From Hoeflea phototrophica DFL-43 (GTDB taxonomy: Bacteria > Pseudomonadota > Alphaproteobacteria > Rhizobiales > Rhizobiaceae), in NCBI RefSeq assembly GCF_000154705.2, contig NZ_CM002917.1, forward strand, positions 1,506,461-1,570,460: DNA of 64,000 bases, read 5' to 3'. A program made the translations under genes and the position numbers. The notes beneath the pieces were generated by a model. That model was not told where the DNA came from. It saw only the letters and a list, made by a program, of their open reading frames with translations, and did not search any database. Shown here one piece after another: positions 33,582 through 43,600 of the stretch (positions are counted from its first letter, which is position 1; the number at the start of each line of letters is the position of its first letter).

Positions 33582-35025
33582 TCGGAAAATGGAACAACAC
33601 ACAACTCGGGTCGCTCACAGGACGTTTGAAAAAACCATCCAAGCGTTCGCGGATCTGCGCCCCGAAGTATCGCTGGCCCTTGCTTCCATGGGCGCGGACC
33701 TGACGCTGCTGGTGGATTCATCGGGATCGGTCATTGATGTGGCCTATTTCGATGCCGCCATCGAGCGCTTCGGTGTGGAGGATTGGCCGGGCCGCAGCTG
33801 GGCTGATACCGTGACGCGGGAAAGCCTCGACAAGATCCAAAATCTGATCGACGAATGCACCAAGAAAGGCGCAAGCCGCTCTCACCAGGTCAACCATCCT
33901 GGCGGACGCAGCGCTGATTTGCCGATCGAATATGTGCTCAGGCGCGTCGAGGGTTTCCCTTACATGATTGCCTACGGCACCGATCTGCGAAAATTCGCCG
34001 AGGTGCAGCAACAGCTTATCCAGGCCCAGTTCGAGCTTGAGCGGGAATATCGCCGTGTTCGCGAATCCGAGGCCCGGTACCGCGTTATCTATCAGAAGAT
34101 GGACAGCGCGCTTCTCGTCGTTGATGGTGAAACCCGCCGGATCATCGACGGCAATGCCGCAGCCGGCCGGATCCTGGGCGTCACCCTTTCCAAGCTTGTC
34201 GGCGATACGCTGATCTCCCAGGCCGAGCGCGACCATCGTGAACGGCTGACCGAGGCGCTCGCGGAATCCCGCGCCCTCGGGCAAAGCCGTTCGGTCACCA
34301 TCGCGGCTGCCGCCAATGGCGCGTCAATCGAATTGCAGATCAGCCCTTACCGCGAAAATGGCAAGATAAATCAACTGGTTGCGATTTCAAATCCGACGGC
34401 TGACGAATATGCCATGGGCGGGATGTCGTCCGACAGATGGGCCTGGACAGAGGCGGTGCCCGAGGCGCAGCTCGTCATTGATGGCAAGGGCGCAGTCTAT
34501 TCGGTCAATGGCCGCTTTCTCGATATGATTCACGTATTGGGGCGTAACCATGCCATCGGCCGCAACGTCAACAATTGGCTCGGTGCATCAAGCGTCGACA
34601 TCCAGGTGCTGTCCAACCGGCTGCGCGACGAAGGCGAGGTGCGCCAGTTCCTGACAGTCGTGCGCGATGAAATGGGATCAAGCCGTCCGGTGCGCCTGTC
34701 TGCAACACGGATCGAAGCCGGCAGCGAAGACCCGCTCTACTCGGTGATCGTGACGGAACAGAGCTCGCGAGACTTGCCAAGCACGACCCACACCAATGGC
34801 GTTCATGGCGCTACCTCCGATTTTTCCGAACTGATTGGCCGGGTTCCGCTCAAGGAGCTGATCCGCGAATCTGCCGATGTCATTGAAAAGCTCTGTATCG
34901 AGGCAGCGCTGACCCAGACCGAAAACAACCGGGCAGCCGCTGCCGATCTTCTGGGTCTTTCCCGCCAGAGCCTCTATCTCAAGCTCAAGCGCTATGGTCT
35001 TGAGGACTTCAACGGCCGCGCCTGA
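33574..35025 (+). CDS. ppsR: PpsR/CrtJ photosynthesis repressor
   Basis: PpsR represses bch, crt and puc-type genes under high oxygen or light. Order of parts: N-terminal region, PAS domain around residues 160-270 (ESEARYRVIYQKMDSALLVVDG), a second PAS around 285-400, and a Fis-type helix-turn-helix at the end (TENNRAAAADLLGLSRQSLYLKLKRYG). Only two cysteines exist, Cys95 and Cys441; the latter lies at the HTH, as in the redox Cys of Rhodobacter PpsR. The start is a GTG at 33574 or ATG at 33589, overlapping or just after ppaA. Confidence 0.94.
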   Translation: MPDRKMEQHTTRVAHRTFEKTIQAFADLRPEVSLALASMGADLTLLVDSSGSVIDVAYFDAAIERFGVEDWPGRSWADTVTRESLDKIQNLIDECTKKGASRSHQVNHPGGRSADLPIEYVLRRVEGFPYMIAYGTDLRKFAEVQQQLIQAQFELEREYRRVRESEARYRVIYQKMDSALLVVDGETRRIIDGNAAAGRILGVTLSKLVGDTLISQAERDHRERLTEALAESRALGQSRSVTIAAAANGASIELQISPYRENGKINQLVAISNPTADEYAMGGMSSDRWAWTEAVPEAQLVIDGKGAVYSVNGRFLDMIHVLGRNHAIGRNVNNWLGASSVDIQVLSNRLRDEGEVRQFLTVVRDEMGSSRPVRLSATRIEAGSEDPLYSVIVTEQSSRDLPSTTHTNGVHGATSDFSELIGRVPLKELIRESADVIEKLCIEAALTQTENNRAAAADLLGLSRQSLYLKLKRYGLEDFNGRA

Positions 35026-35030
35026 CCTTG

Positions 35031-35078
35031 CCAGTCACAGGGCCAGTCACAGGGCCAATCACCGGGCCAGTCTCTGAG
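35031..35078. repeat. 12-bp tandem repeat after ppsR
   Basis: Six bases after the ppsR stop, the unit CCAGTCACAGGG occurs twice exactly (35031-35042, 35043-35054), once with two changes (35055-35066), and once decayed (35067-35078). The array is in the 245-bp ppsR-bchG gap. It looks like a minisatellite; a function is not evident. Confidence 0.75.
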
Positions 35079-35204
35079 TCCGTAAGCCACTTCTCCTCTC
35101 CGAAATCTGTCCGTCCGTACCTGCGTTTGCGCCGGTTTGCCCCGCTTCGGTGCGCCGCTGTTGCGCGTCTAAACGCCTGTCTGCAATCGGCGCTCCAACC
35201 GTGA

Positions 35205-35241
35205 TGTAAAAAAACATTTACAGTGTCTAATTAAATTGACT
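35205..35241. promoter_or_regulatory. PpsR operators upstream of bchG
   Basis: A perfect TGT-N12-ACA is at 35205-35222 and a near match TGT-N12-ACT (TGTC...TTGACT) at 35224-35241, starts 19 bases apart. They end 30 bases before the bchG ATG in an AT-rich stretch. They suggest that bchG and the genes behind it form a PpsR-controlled unit separate from ppsR itself. Confidence 0.72.
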
Positions 35242-35270
35242 GTCGGCGGAAGCGGTCATAAACTTCGCTC

Positions 35271-36167
35271 ATGACTTTGGCCCAAACAGCACCCGTTCGC
35301 GCGAAAGTCCCCACGCCGGGGGCGGTGCTGGCTTTGCTCAAGCCCGTCACCTGGTTTCCGCCCATGTGGGCCTTTGCCTGCGGTGCTGTGTCCGCCGGCC
35401 AGATCACCTCGGACCGGTGGTTCGCGGTGGCTCTTGGCGTGTTGCTTGCCGGTCCGCTGCTGTGTGGAACCAGCCAGGCCGTCAACGACTGGTTTGACCG
35501 CCACGTCGACGCCATCAACGAGCCCGACCGGGTCATCCCGTCGGGCCGGATGCCGGGCCGCTGGGGTTTGGGCGTGGCCATTTTCAATTCGGCACTTTCG
35601 ATGCTCGTCGCATCCTTCCTTGGGATGACGGTCTTTGTCGCCGCGGCCATCGGGCTGGCGCTCGCCTGGGCCTATTCGGCGCCGCCATTCCGGCTCAAGC
35701 GCAATGGCTGGTGGGGCAACTCGGCCTGCGGTTTTTCCTATGAGACCCTGCCATGGATCACCGCCGCGGCCGCAGCGCTCGGCACGGTGCCGGGCGGCGA
35801 GATTTTCATCATTGCCTTTCTGTACGGGCTTGGGGCGTTGGGCATCATGACGCTCAATGATTTCAAATCGATGGAGGGCGACACCCGGATGGGCATCGCC
35901 TCGCTGCCGGTCCAGATGGGCGCCACGACCGCTGCCAAGTTTGCGGGGCTTTCGATGATCGTGCCGCAGATGGTGGTTGTCGGCTTGCTCCTGTTCTGGA
36001 GCCACAGCTGGTCCGCCGCAGCAGTGGGCGCGCTGGCCCTGGCGCAGGCAGTGGCTCTGCCGCGCCTGGTGGCAGACCCCAAGGGCAAGGCAATCTGGTA
36101 CTCGGCGCTCGGCGTCGGGCTCTATGTCACCGGAATGATGATCACGGCATTTGCGATCCGGCCCTGA
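35271..36167 (+). CDS. bchG: Bacteriochlorophyll synthase (geranylgeranyl/phytyl transferase)
   Basis: BchG esterifies bacteriochlorophyllide a with geranylgeranyl diphosphate. The 298-aa membrane protein has the UbiA-family Asp-rich motif NDWFDRHVDAINEPDRVIPSG (cut) and the second motif NDFKSMEGDTRMGIASLPV. About eight or nine hydrophobic helices follow. The ATG at 35271 follows two PpsR boxes. It is followed by a transporter gene and bchP. Confidence 0.96.
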   Translation: MTLAQTAPVRAKVPTPGAVLALLKPVTWFPPMWAFACGAVSAGQITSDRWFAVALGVLLAGPLLCGTSQAVNDWFDRHVDAINEPDRVIPSGRMPGRWGLGVAIFNSALSMLVASFLGMTVFVAAAIGLALAWAYSAPPFRLKRNGWWGNSACGFSYETLPWITAAAAALGTVPGGEIFIIAFLYGLGALGIMTLNDFKSMEGDTRMGIASLPVQMGATTAAKFAGLSMIVPQMVVVGLLLFWSHSWSAAAVGALALAQAVALPRLVADPKGKAIWYSALGVGLYVTGMMITAFAIRP

Positions 36168-36192
36168 GTCGGATCTGGGAGGGAGAGAGCCA

Positions 36193-37611
36193 ATGACTGC
36201 GCAGTCAGCATCAACACAGACCCTTCACAGCGCTGGTCCCGGGATGGGCGGCAGTACCGGCCTCGGCTGGCTGTCGATCGTGCGGCTGGGGCTGGTTCAG
36301 GCGTCGCTGGGCTCGATCGTGGTGCTCACCACCTCGGTTCTCAACCGCGTCATGGTGGTCGAACTGATGCTTGCCGCCGTCATCCCGGGTCTTCTCGTCG
36401 GGCTGCATTATGGCGTGCAGATCTCGAGGCCGCTCTGGGGCCACGGCTCCGACCGCGGTGGCCGGCGCACGCCCTGGATTGTTGGCGGTATTTTGCTGCT
36501 GGCCCTTGCGGGCACTGCAGCTTCCGCCACAACGCTGCTGTTCGGCGCGCATTTCTGGCTGGCCATGGGGCTGGCGATTGTCAGTTTCATCTGCATCGGG
36601 CTTGGCATCGGGGCTGCAGGCACGTCGCTGCTGGCGCTGCTTGCCAGCCGGACCGTCCTGCACAGAAAACCGGCCGCGGCAACCATCGTCTGGATGATGA
36701 TGATCGCGGGCATCGTGGTCACCGCCATCATCTCGGGCGCCTGGCTTGATCCGTTTTCCTTTGAGCGCCTCATCGCAGTCACCGCCATTGCAGGCCTGAT
36801 CGCCTTCCTCCTCACCTGCCTTGCGATCTTCAATGTCGAGCGCAACACCATGCCGGTCGACGGTCCCCCGGCGGCGCAGCGGCTTGATTTCCGCCAGAGT
36901 CTGGCGGCGACCTGGGGTGACCGCGACGCGCGGCTGTTCACCGTGTTCGTGTTCGTGTCGATGCTCGCCTATGCCACACAGGATCTCATTCTTGAGCCCT
37001 TTGGCGGGCTGCTGTTCGGTCTCACACCGGGCGAAACCACACAGATTTCAGGGCTTCAGCACAGCGGCATCCTGCTTGGTATGGCGATGGTCGGCGTGCT
37101 CGGGTCGCTGTTTGCCAAGAAGAAGCCGCTCATTCTCAAGGCTTTCATCTTCTTTGGCTGTGTCGGGTCTGCGGTGGCGCTTGCTGGCCTTTCCCTGTCT
37201 GCCCTGGTCGCGCCGCTGTGGCCGCTCAAGGCCAATATCTTTGTCCTCGGTGTGGCCAATGGCGCCTTCGCCGTGGCCGCCATCGGTGCCATGATGATGC
37301 TCGCTTCGGGCGGTGACGGTGCATCCGAAGGCATCCGCATGGGGGTCTGGGGCGCAGCGCAAGCCATCTCCTTCGGCCTTGGCGGATTCCTCGGCACGGT
37401 GGCAATCGATGTCACCCGGGCGCTGACCCATGATACGCCGCTTTCCTTTGCAGTTGTTTTCGGGCTCGAGGCTGGACTGTTCCTGGCGGCAGCAGCCATT
37501 GCGCTTCTTATCAAGACGCCGGCGCCGGAACCGGACAGCCGGCAGCCAACCAGACGCAACACACAACGGGGACCGGAGCCGGCCCCCTCTTACGCAGTTC
37601 CAGCGGAGTGA
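36193..37611 (+). CDS. PucC/BCD-family membrane protein between bchG and bchP
   Basis: This 472-aa, roughly 12-helix protein is related to LhaA and PucC (the bacteriochlorophyll-delivery branch of MFS). Shared signatures are TTSVLNRVMVVEL, RPLWGHGSDRGGRRTPWI and ATQDLILEPFGGLLFGL. Its place between bchG and bchP corresponds to ORF428 (bch2) of R. capsulatus, suggesting a role in pigment esterification or transfer. The ATG at 36193 follows GGGAGGGAG. The last 30 residues are Pro/Arg-rich. Confidence 0.88.
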   Translation: MTAQSASTQTLHSAGPGMGGSTGLGWLSIVRLGLVQASLGSIVVLTTSVLNRVMVVELMLAAVIPGLLVGLHYGVQISRPLWGHGSDRGGRRTPWIVGGILLLALAGTAASATTLLFGAHFWLAMGLAIVSFICIGLGIGAAGTSLLALLASRTVLHRKPAAATIVWMMMIAGIVVTAIISGAWLDPFSFERLIAVTAIAGLIAFLLTCLAIFNVERNTMPVDGPPAAQRLDFRQSLAATWGDRDARLFTVFVFVSMLAYATQDLILEPFGGLLFGLTPGETTQISGLQHSGILLGMAMVGVLGSLFAKKKPLILKAFIFFGCVGSAVALAGLSLSALVAPLWPLKANIFVLGVANGAFAVAAIGAMMMLASGGDGASEGIRMGVWGAAQAISFGLGGFLGTVAIDVTRALTHDTPLSFAVVFGLEAGLFLAAAAIALLIKTPAPEPDSRQPTRRNTQRGPEPAPSYAVPAE

Positions 37612-37616
37612 AGATC

Positions 37617-38846
37617 ATGCAGTCAAACACCCATGATGTCCCACGCGATCATTGCGCCCAAAGCCATTATGACGTGATCGTCATCGGCGGTGGGCCGGCT
37701 GGCGCACGCGCGGCCGAACGTCTGGCCGCCAGCGGACGCAGCACTTTGCTGGTCGACAAGGAGGGCCGCACCAAGCCCTGCGGCGGCGCCATTCCGTCCA
37801 ACGCCATGGCGCAATATGCAATCGCGCCCGAGCAGATCAAGGCGCGGGTTCGCGGCGCGCGGATGACCGGGCCGAGCGGAATTCAGGTGGGCATGGAGAT
37901 CGGCGAGGTCGGCCATGTCGGCATGGTCGACCGCGACCAGTTCGATCCCTATCTCCGCGAGCGTGCCAGGCTTGCTGGCGCAGACTATCGCGCCGCCAGC
38001 TTTTCCTCGCTCGAGCAGCGGGCCGATGGAATGGTCGACGTCACACTCGGCAAGAGCAAGGACCGCGATGCCGAGACAATTTCCGCATCGGTCGTGATCG
38101 GTGCCGACGGGGCCAATTCGGCCGTACGCCGAGCGATCTTCGGGCCGAAGGTGCGCCCGCCCTATGTGTTCGCTTATCACGAAATCGTCCGCTCCCCGGC
38201 GCCCGGCACCAACAAGGATTTCGATCCCACCCAATGCGAGGTGATTTATGACGGCGAGATCTCGCCCGATTTCTACGGCTGGGTGTTCCCGCACGGGCCC
38301 TACACCAGCGTTGGCTGCGGTTCCGCCGTCAAGGGCTTCGACCTCAAGGCCGCCACCCATGAACTGCGCGAACGCTTTGGCCTTGCCGACGCCGAAACCG
38401 TCCGCGAGGAGGGCGCGCCGCTGCCGCTAAAGCCTATGAAGCGCTGGGACGACGGCAGGAATGTGCTGTTGATCGGGGACGCGGCAGGCGTGGTCGCACC
38501 GTCGTCAGGTGAGGGGATCTGGTATGCCATGCACACCGGCGATCTTGGCGCCGAAGCCGCGATAAAGGTGCTTGAGACCGGCAATGCAAAACATCTCGCC
38601 AGCGCCCGCAAGCGCTTCCAGAAGGCCCATGGCAAGGTCTTCCTGGTGCTCGGCTTCATGCAGTGGTTCTGGTATTCGAGCGACAAGCGCCGTGAGAAAT
38701 TCGTCAAGATGTGCGCCGACAAGGATGTCCAGCGGCTGACCTGGGAAAGCTATCTCAACAAGAAGCTGGTCCGAAAGGATCCCATGGCCCATGTCCGCGT
38801 GTTCCTAAAGGACATGCGCCAACTGCTCAGGCCGGCAGCGAACTGA
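37617..38846 (+). CDS. bchP: Geranylgeranyl (bacterio)chlorophyll reductase
   Basis: BchP saturates the geranylgeranyl tail to phytyl using a flavin and NADPH. The 409-aa sequence has the FAD motif VIVIGGGPAGARAAE near residue 22, the GRTKPCGGAIPS segment characteristic of the family, and LLIGDAAGVVAPSSGEGIWYAM. The ATG at 37617 lies just after the stop of the preceding gene, with GGAG upstream. Its stop overlaps the next small gene by one base. Confidence 0.96.
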   Translation: MQSNTHDVPRDHCAQSHYDVIVIGGGPAGARAAERLAASGRSTLLVDKEGRTKPCGGAIPSNAMAQYAIAPEQIKARVRGARMTGPSGIQVGMEIGEVGHVGMVDRDQFDPYLRERARLAGADYRAASFSSLEQRADGMVDVTLGKSKDRDAETISASVVIGADGANSAVRRAIFGPKVRPPYVFAYHEIVRSPAPGTNKDFDPTQCEVIYDGEISPDFYGWVFPHGPYTSVGCGSAVKGFDLKAATHELRERFGLADAETVREEGAPLPLKPMKRWDDGRNVLLIGDAAGVVAPSSGEGIWYAMHTGDLGAEAAIKVLETGNAKHLASARKRFQKAHGKVFLVLGFMQWFWYSSDKRREKFVKMCADKDVQRLTWESYLNKKLVRKDPMAHVRVFLKDMRQLLRPAAN

Positions 38847-39124
38847 TGTGGCCGGACTGGGTCATCGCCTTCGTCGGTGACGGGCGAATTGCGCTTCTGG
38901 CGCTGGCCGTCATCGGCCTGGAAGCCTTGGTGATCGTGGTGTTCCTGCGCCGCCGCGCGCGGATAGGGTCTCTTGTCCTGACCATGGCGTCGGGCGCGGG
39001 GCTGCTCGGCGCCCTTTATGCGGCTCTTTCCGGCGCATCGGCCGGAGCAATCGCCATTTGGCTGATCCTGGCCCTTGTCGCCCACGCGTCCGACATGGCG
39101 ACACGGCTGTTCCGAAACAACTGA
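38846..39124 (+). CDS. 92-aa three-helix membrane protein after bchP
   Basis: The ATG at 38846 shares a base with the bchP stop (TGATG), so it is likely coupled to bchP. The protein has three hydrophobic segments separated by an RRRARIG loop (about residues 37-43) and ends in MATRLFRNN. I cannot assign a family; from memory, a similar small membrane protein follows bchP in other aerobic phototrophs. It closes the photosynthesis cluster on this side. Confidence 0.7.
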   Translation: MWPDWVIAFVGDGRIALLALAVIGLEALVIVVFLRRRARIGSLVLTMASGAGLLGALYAALSGASAGAIAIWLILALVAHASDMATRLFRNN

Positions 39125-39396
39125 CAAATCGCAATTGCCACTTTTCCTTAGCTCTCCGGTGGTTTTGCGCCCGCGAGGCGAAAGACAATGCGTGGCCCTT
39201 CGCCACATTACGCCGCGCGCGACTGCGCATTGCAAAAAATCTGTTTCGTAGTTCAAATTTCCGTCTAAATTGCAGGTGCCATTTTCGCATCGCGCTCTAT
39301 GTCTGATTGTATTGTCGCCATAATTTCCCGGTCAGTCAAAGCCGCCAAACTGCAATGATCAGGGGTGACGCCGCCACGATCACATTGCCGCCATTG

Positions 39397-40632
39397 ATGA
39401 AAGAAAAGACTTTGAAGCTTTGGAAACAACTTGCCTTTTCTGTGCTCCTGCTCGCGGTCGCATTTGTGGGCTGGTCGTGGCTCTATCCGGGAGCCCATGA
39501 GGTGCTGACCCGCAACGGGTTTGAGCGCATATCGCTGTTTGCGCCTCAGCCGAGCGCCGGGCAGGGGGGCGCCCAATCCGCGGGCAATGCGGGAGGCGGC
39601 AGGCCTCGTGGCCCGCAAGGGGCCCTGGTTGTCGTGGCCATCGCCGATGAGGGTGTGGTCAATGACCGGCTCATGGCCATCGGTTCCGGGCAGGCGGTGC
39701 GTTCGGTCACGGTGCGCACGCTGGTGTCCGGCCAGATTGACGAAATACCCGTGCAGCCGGGCGGCCGGGTGGAACGCGGCGATGTGTTGATCCATCTGGA
39801 TTCGGCCGAAGAGGAACTGGCTGTCGAGCGCGCCCGGCTGACTGTCGAGGACGCCGAAGCCCGGGTGGTCAGGCTCGAAAGCCTTGTGGCAAGCCGCGCA
39901 GCCTCCAGTGTGGAAGCCGATCAGGCCCGCAACACGCTCGATGCCGCCCGTGTGGCCTTGCGGCAGGCTGAACTCGAACTGACGCGGCGCACGGTCACCG
40001 CGCCGATCAGCGGCTCGCTTGGTATTCTGGCGGTCAATGCCGGTGATTATGTCACCAGCCAGACCGAGATTGCGTCGATCGATGACCGCAGCGAGATCCT
40101 GATCGAATTCTTTGTGCCCGAACGCTTCGCGTCCGGCATGGCCGTGGGCAAGCAGGTCACGGCGAACGCCATTTCCCAGCCCGGCGAAACCTTCGCTGGA
40201 GAAATCTCCGCCGTCGACAACCGCGTGGATGAGGCCAGTCGTACGCTTCGGGTACGGGCGCGCATTCCCAACCCCGAAGACATCCTGCGCGCCGGCATGT
40301 CGTTTGAGGTGAGTCTGAGCTTTGATGGCGAGCGCTGGCCCTCGGTTGACCCGCTTGCGGTCCAGTGGGACTCGGCAGGCTCCTATGTCTGGCGCGTGAG
40401 CGAAGGCAAGGCCGAACGTGTCGATGTGGCCATCATCCAACGCAACGCCGACAGTGTTCTGGTCAAGGCCGTTCTCGCCCCCGGCGATGCGATTGTTGTT
40501 GAAGGCGTCCAGAGTGTCCGTGCTGGCGGTGCAATCCGGGTCCGGGGCGCGGAAACCTCTGTACAGGGCGGCGGCGAACCGCTCGCCCGCGGTGACCAGG
40601 CCACCAAACCCAAGGCAGGGAGCGGCGCATGA
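39397..40632 (+). CDS. RND efflux periplasmic adaptor (membrane fusion protein)
   Basis: This is an adaptor of a tripartite RND pump. There is one N-terminal membrane anchor (WKQLAFSVLLLAVAFVGWSWL), then a Gly/Gln-rich linker (about residues 55-75). A lipoyl/barrel-sandwich region follows (SGQIDEIPVQPGGRVERGD), then a short alpha-hairpin, a lipoyl second half (TAPISGSLGILAVNAGDYV) and beta-barrel. The start is uncertain: 39397 puts the anchor at the very N-terminus; 39355 and 39307 are also in frame. It overlaps the pump gene by four bases. Confidence 0.88.
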   Translation: MKEKTLKLWKQLAFSVLLLAVAFVGWSWLYPGAHEVLTRNGFERISLFAPQPSAGQGGAQSAGNAGGGRPRGPQGALVVVAIADEGVVNDRLMAIGSGQAVRSVTVRTLVSGQIDEIPVQPGGRVERGDVLIHLDSAEEELAVERARLTVEDAEARVVRLESLVASRAASSVEADQARNTLDAARVALRQAELELTRRTVTAPISGSLGILAVNAGDYVTSQTEIASIDDRSEILIEFFVPERFASGMAVGKQVTANAISQPGETFAGEISAVDNRVDEASRTLRVRARIPNPEDILRAGMSFEVSLSFDGERWPSVDPLAVQWDSAGSYVWRVSEGKAERVDVAIIQRNADSVLVKAVLAPGDAIVVEGVQSVRAGGAIRVRGAETSVQGGGEPLARGDQATKPKAGSGA

Positions 40633-43600
40633 GCACGAACGGTGATGACAGCAGCCCGGCGCCCGGCAAGCCCGTGTCCCCCGAGCCGGTGTCTTCTGAG
40701 CCGATGATCACTGACACGGCGGGCATGTCGAAGGACAATCATCCCGAAACCGGGGGAATGACAGCGCTGATGGTGCGCCGTCCGGTTCTTGCCATGGTGA
40801 TCAGCCTGCTGATCGTGGTGGCGGGACTTGCCGGGCTTTATGGTGCGGAAATCCGCGAATTGCCTGATGTTGACCGGCCGGTTATCACCGTGACGACCGA
40901 CTTCAGCGGAGCAGCCCCCGAGACCGTTGACCGTGAGCTCACCGCAATCATCGAGGGTGCGGTGGCGCGTGTCGCCGATGTCGCCTCCATTTCCTCGACT
41001 TCGACGCTCGGGCGCAGCCGCGTCACCATCGAATTCAACGACAGTTCCGATCTCAATGTCGCTGCCTCCGATGTCCGCGATTCATTGGGCCGTGTCACCA
41101 ACAGCCTGCCTGATGGGGCCGATGAACCGCGCATCGTCAAGGCGGATGCCAATTCCGATCCGGTGATGCGGCTTGCGGTGACCTCCGACAGGCTTGATGT
41201 CCAGGACATGACGATCCTGGTCGAGGATCTTGTGGTTGACCGTCTGGCCGCGGTTCCCGGTGTTGCCGATGTCGCCGTGTATGGCGACCGCGAGAAGATC
41301 TTCCGCGTTGACATCGACCAGTCGCGGCTTGCCGCCTTCGGTTTGACCCTTGCCGATCTGCGCAATGCCTTGCGCAACGTTGCGCTTGATGTGCCTGCCG
41401 GCTCACTGACCGCCCGCTCGTCGGACATCGTGGTTCGTGCCACCGCCGACATCACCACGCCCGAAGGCTTCGAGAATCTCTACATCAACGACCGGGTGCG
41501 CTTCCGCGATGTCGCCAGCGTGACGCTGGGGGCAGATCCGGGCGACACCGTGCTGCGCGCCAATGGCCGCACGGGTATCGGCATGGGCATCATCCGCCAG
41601 TCGGCCTCCAACACGCTTGAGATTTCACAAGGCGTGCGCGCGGCAACCCTGACGATCGCCGAAATCCTGCCCGAGGGTGTCGACATTCGTGTGACCAGCG
41701 ATGACGCCCGCTTCATTCGTGGCGCCATCGACGAGGTGCGCTCCACACTGATCCTCGCGGTGTTGATCGTCATCGCCATCATCTTTCTGTTTCTGCGCGA
41801 CTGGCGCGCCACCATCATTCCGGCCGTGACTCTCCCGGTGGCGCTGATCGGCGCTTTTGCGGCGATCTGGCTGGCCGGTTTTTCCGTCAACATCCTGACC
41901 CTGCTGGCGCTGGTGCTTGCCACCGGGATGGTGGTCGACGACGCCATCGTGGTGCTCGAAAACATCGTGCGCAAGCGCAATGAGGGCATGGGCGTGCGTG
42001 CCGCCGCCGTGATCGGCACCAAGGAGGTGTTCTTCGCCGTCGTCACCACCACAGCGACACTTGCCGCGGTCTTCATCCCGATCTCCTTCCTGCCCGGGCA
42101 GGCGGGCGGGCTGTTTACAGAATTCGGCTTCGTGCTTGCCTTCACGGTGCTGATCTCGAGCGTTGTGGCTTTGACCCTTTGCCCGATGCTGGCCTCGCGG
42201 ATGATCAAGGAAAAGTCCGCGCAACAGACGGATGCAAAGCCGGGTGGCTTTGTCCGGCTGGGTGGGTTTTTCTCGCGGCTTTATGCTGGGATTTTGCGAA
42301 AGGCGCTGGATGCGCCGCTGGTGGTCATTGTCGTGGCGCTTCTGGTGGCCGGTGCCGCCCTGGCGTTGGCCCGCACCATCCCGCAGGAGCTGACCCCGCC
42401 CGAAGACCGTGCCGTGGCGTTGATGAGGATTTCCGCGCCGCAGGGGGTGAGCCTCGATTACACCCGCGCCAAGATGACCGAGATTGAGCGGCTGGTCGCC
42501 CCCCTGCAGGAAAGCGGCGAGGTCATCAACGTGTTCAGCATCGCTGGACGCGGCGGCTCGGCCAACAGCGGTTTCATGGTGCTCACGCTCGCACCCTGGG
42601 CTGAACGCACCCGGTCCCAGGGAGAGATCGTTGGCCAGGTCAACGGCATGCTCAGAACTGTTCCGGGCCTGCGCGCCTTTGCCATCCAGCCCAACAGCCT
42701 GGGCATCCGCGGCGCGGGCAACGGGCTGCAGTTCGCATTCGTCGGCAACAGCTACGATGAACTGGCCGATGTCGCGCAGCAAATGGTCACAAAGCTCGAG
42801 GAGGATCCTCGGTTCCGCCAGATCCGGCTCTCCTACGAGACCACCCAGCCGCAGATTTCGGTGCGTATCGACCGTGAACGCGCCTCTGATCTCGGCGTCA
42901 ACATCGATGGACTGGCGGAAGCCCTGCAGGCGCTGCTCGATGGCCGCGAGGTTGCCGAAGTGTTCATCGAGGACCGGGCCTATCCGGTCAAGCTGATGTC
43001 GACCACCAATCCGATCAATGACCCAACCGATCTGGAATCGATCTTCCTGAAGGCCGGCGACGGACGCATCGTGCCGATGTCGACCATTGCCACGCTGACG
43101 GAAAAGGCCGTGGCCCCGGATCTCCGGCGCGAAAGCCAGATGCGTTCGGTCTCGATCACCGCCGGCCTGACCCCTGGCTTTGCCTTGGGCGACGCCTGGA
43201 GCGCGGCGGTGGATCTGTCCGAACCCATTGTCACGGAAGGGGTGCGGATCATTCCGCTGGCGGAAGCCGCGACGCTCGATCAATCCTCGCGTGATCTGCT
43301 GATCACCTTCGGCATCGCCATCATCGTGGTGCTCCTGGTGCTGGCGGCGCAGTTTGAAAGCTTTGTGAGCGCGCTCATCATCATCTCCACCGTGCCGCTC
43401 GGACTGGCCTGTGCCATCTTCGCCATCGCCATGACCGGCGGCTCGCTCAATGTCTACAGCCAGATCGGGCTGGTGCTCTTGGTGGGGGTGATGGCCAAGA
43501 ACGGCATTCTGATCGTCGAGTTCGCCAATCAGCTGCGCAACCGCGGCATGGATGTGCGAAGCGCCATTGAGGAGGCGTCCAACATCCGGCTTCGGCCGGT

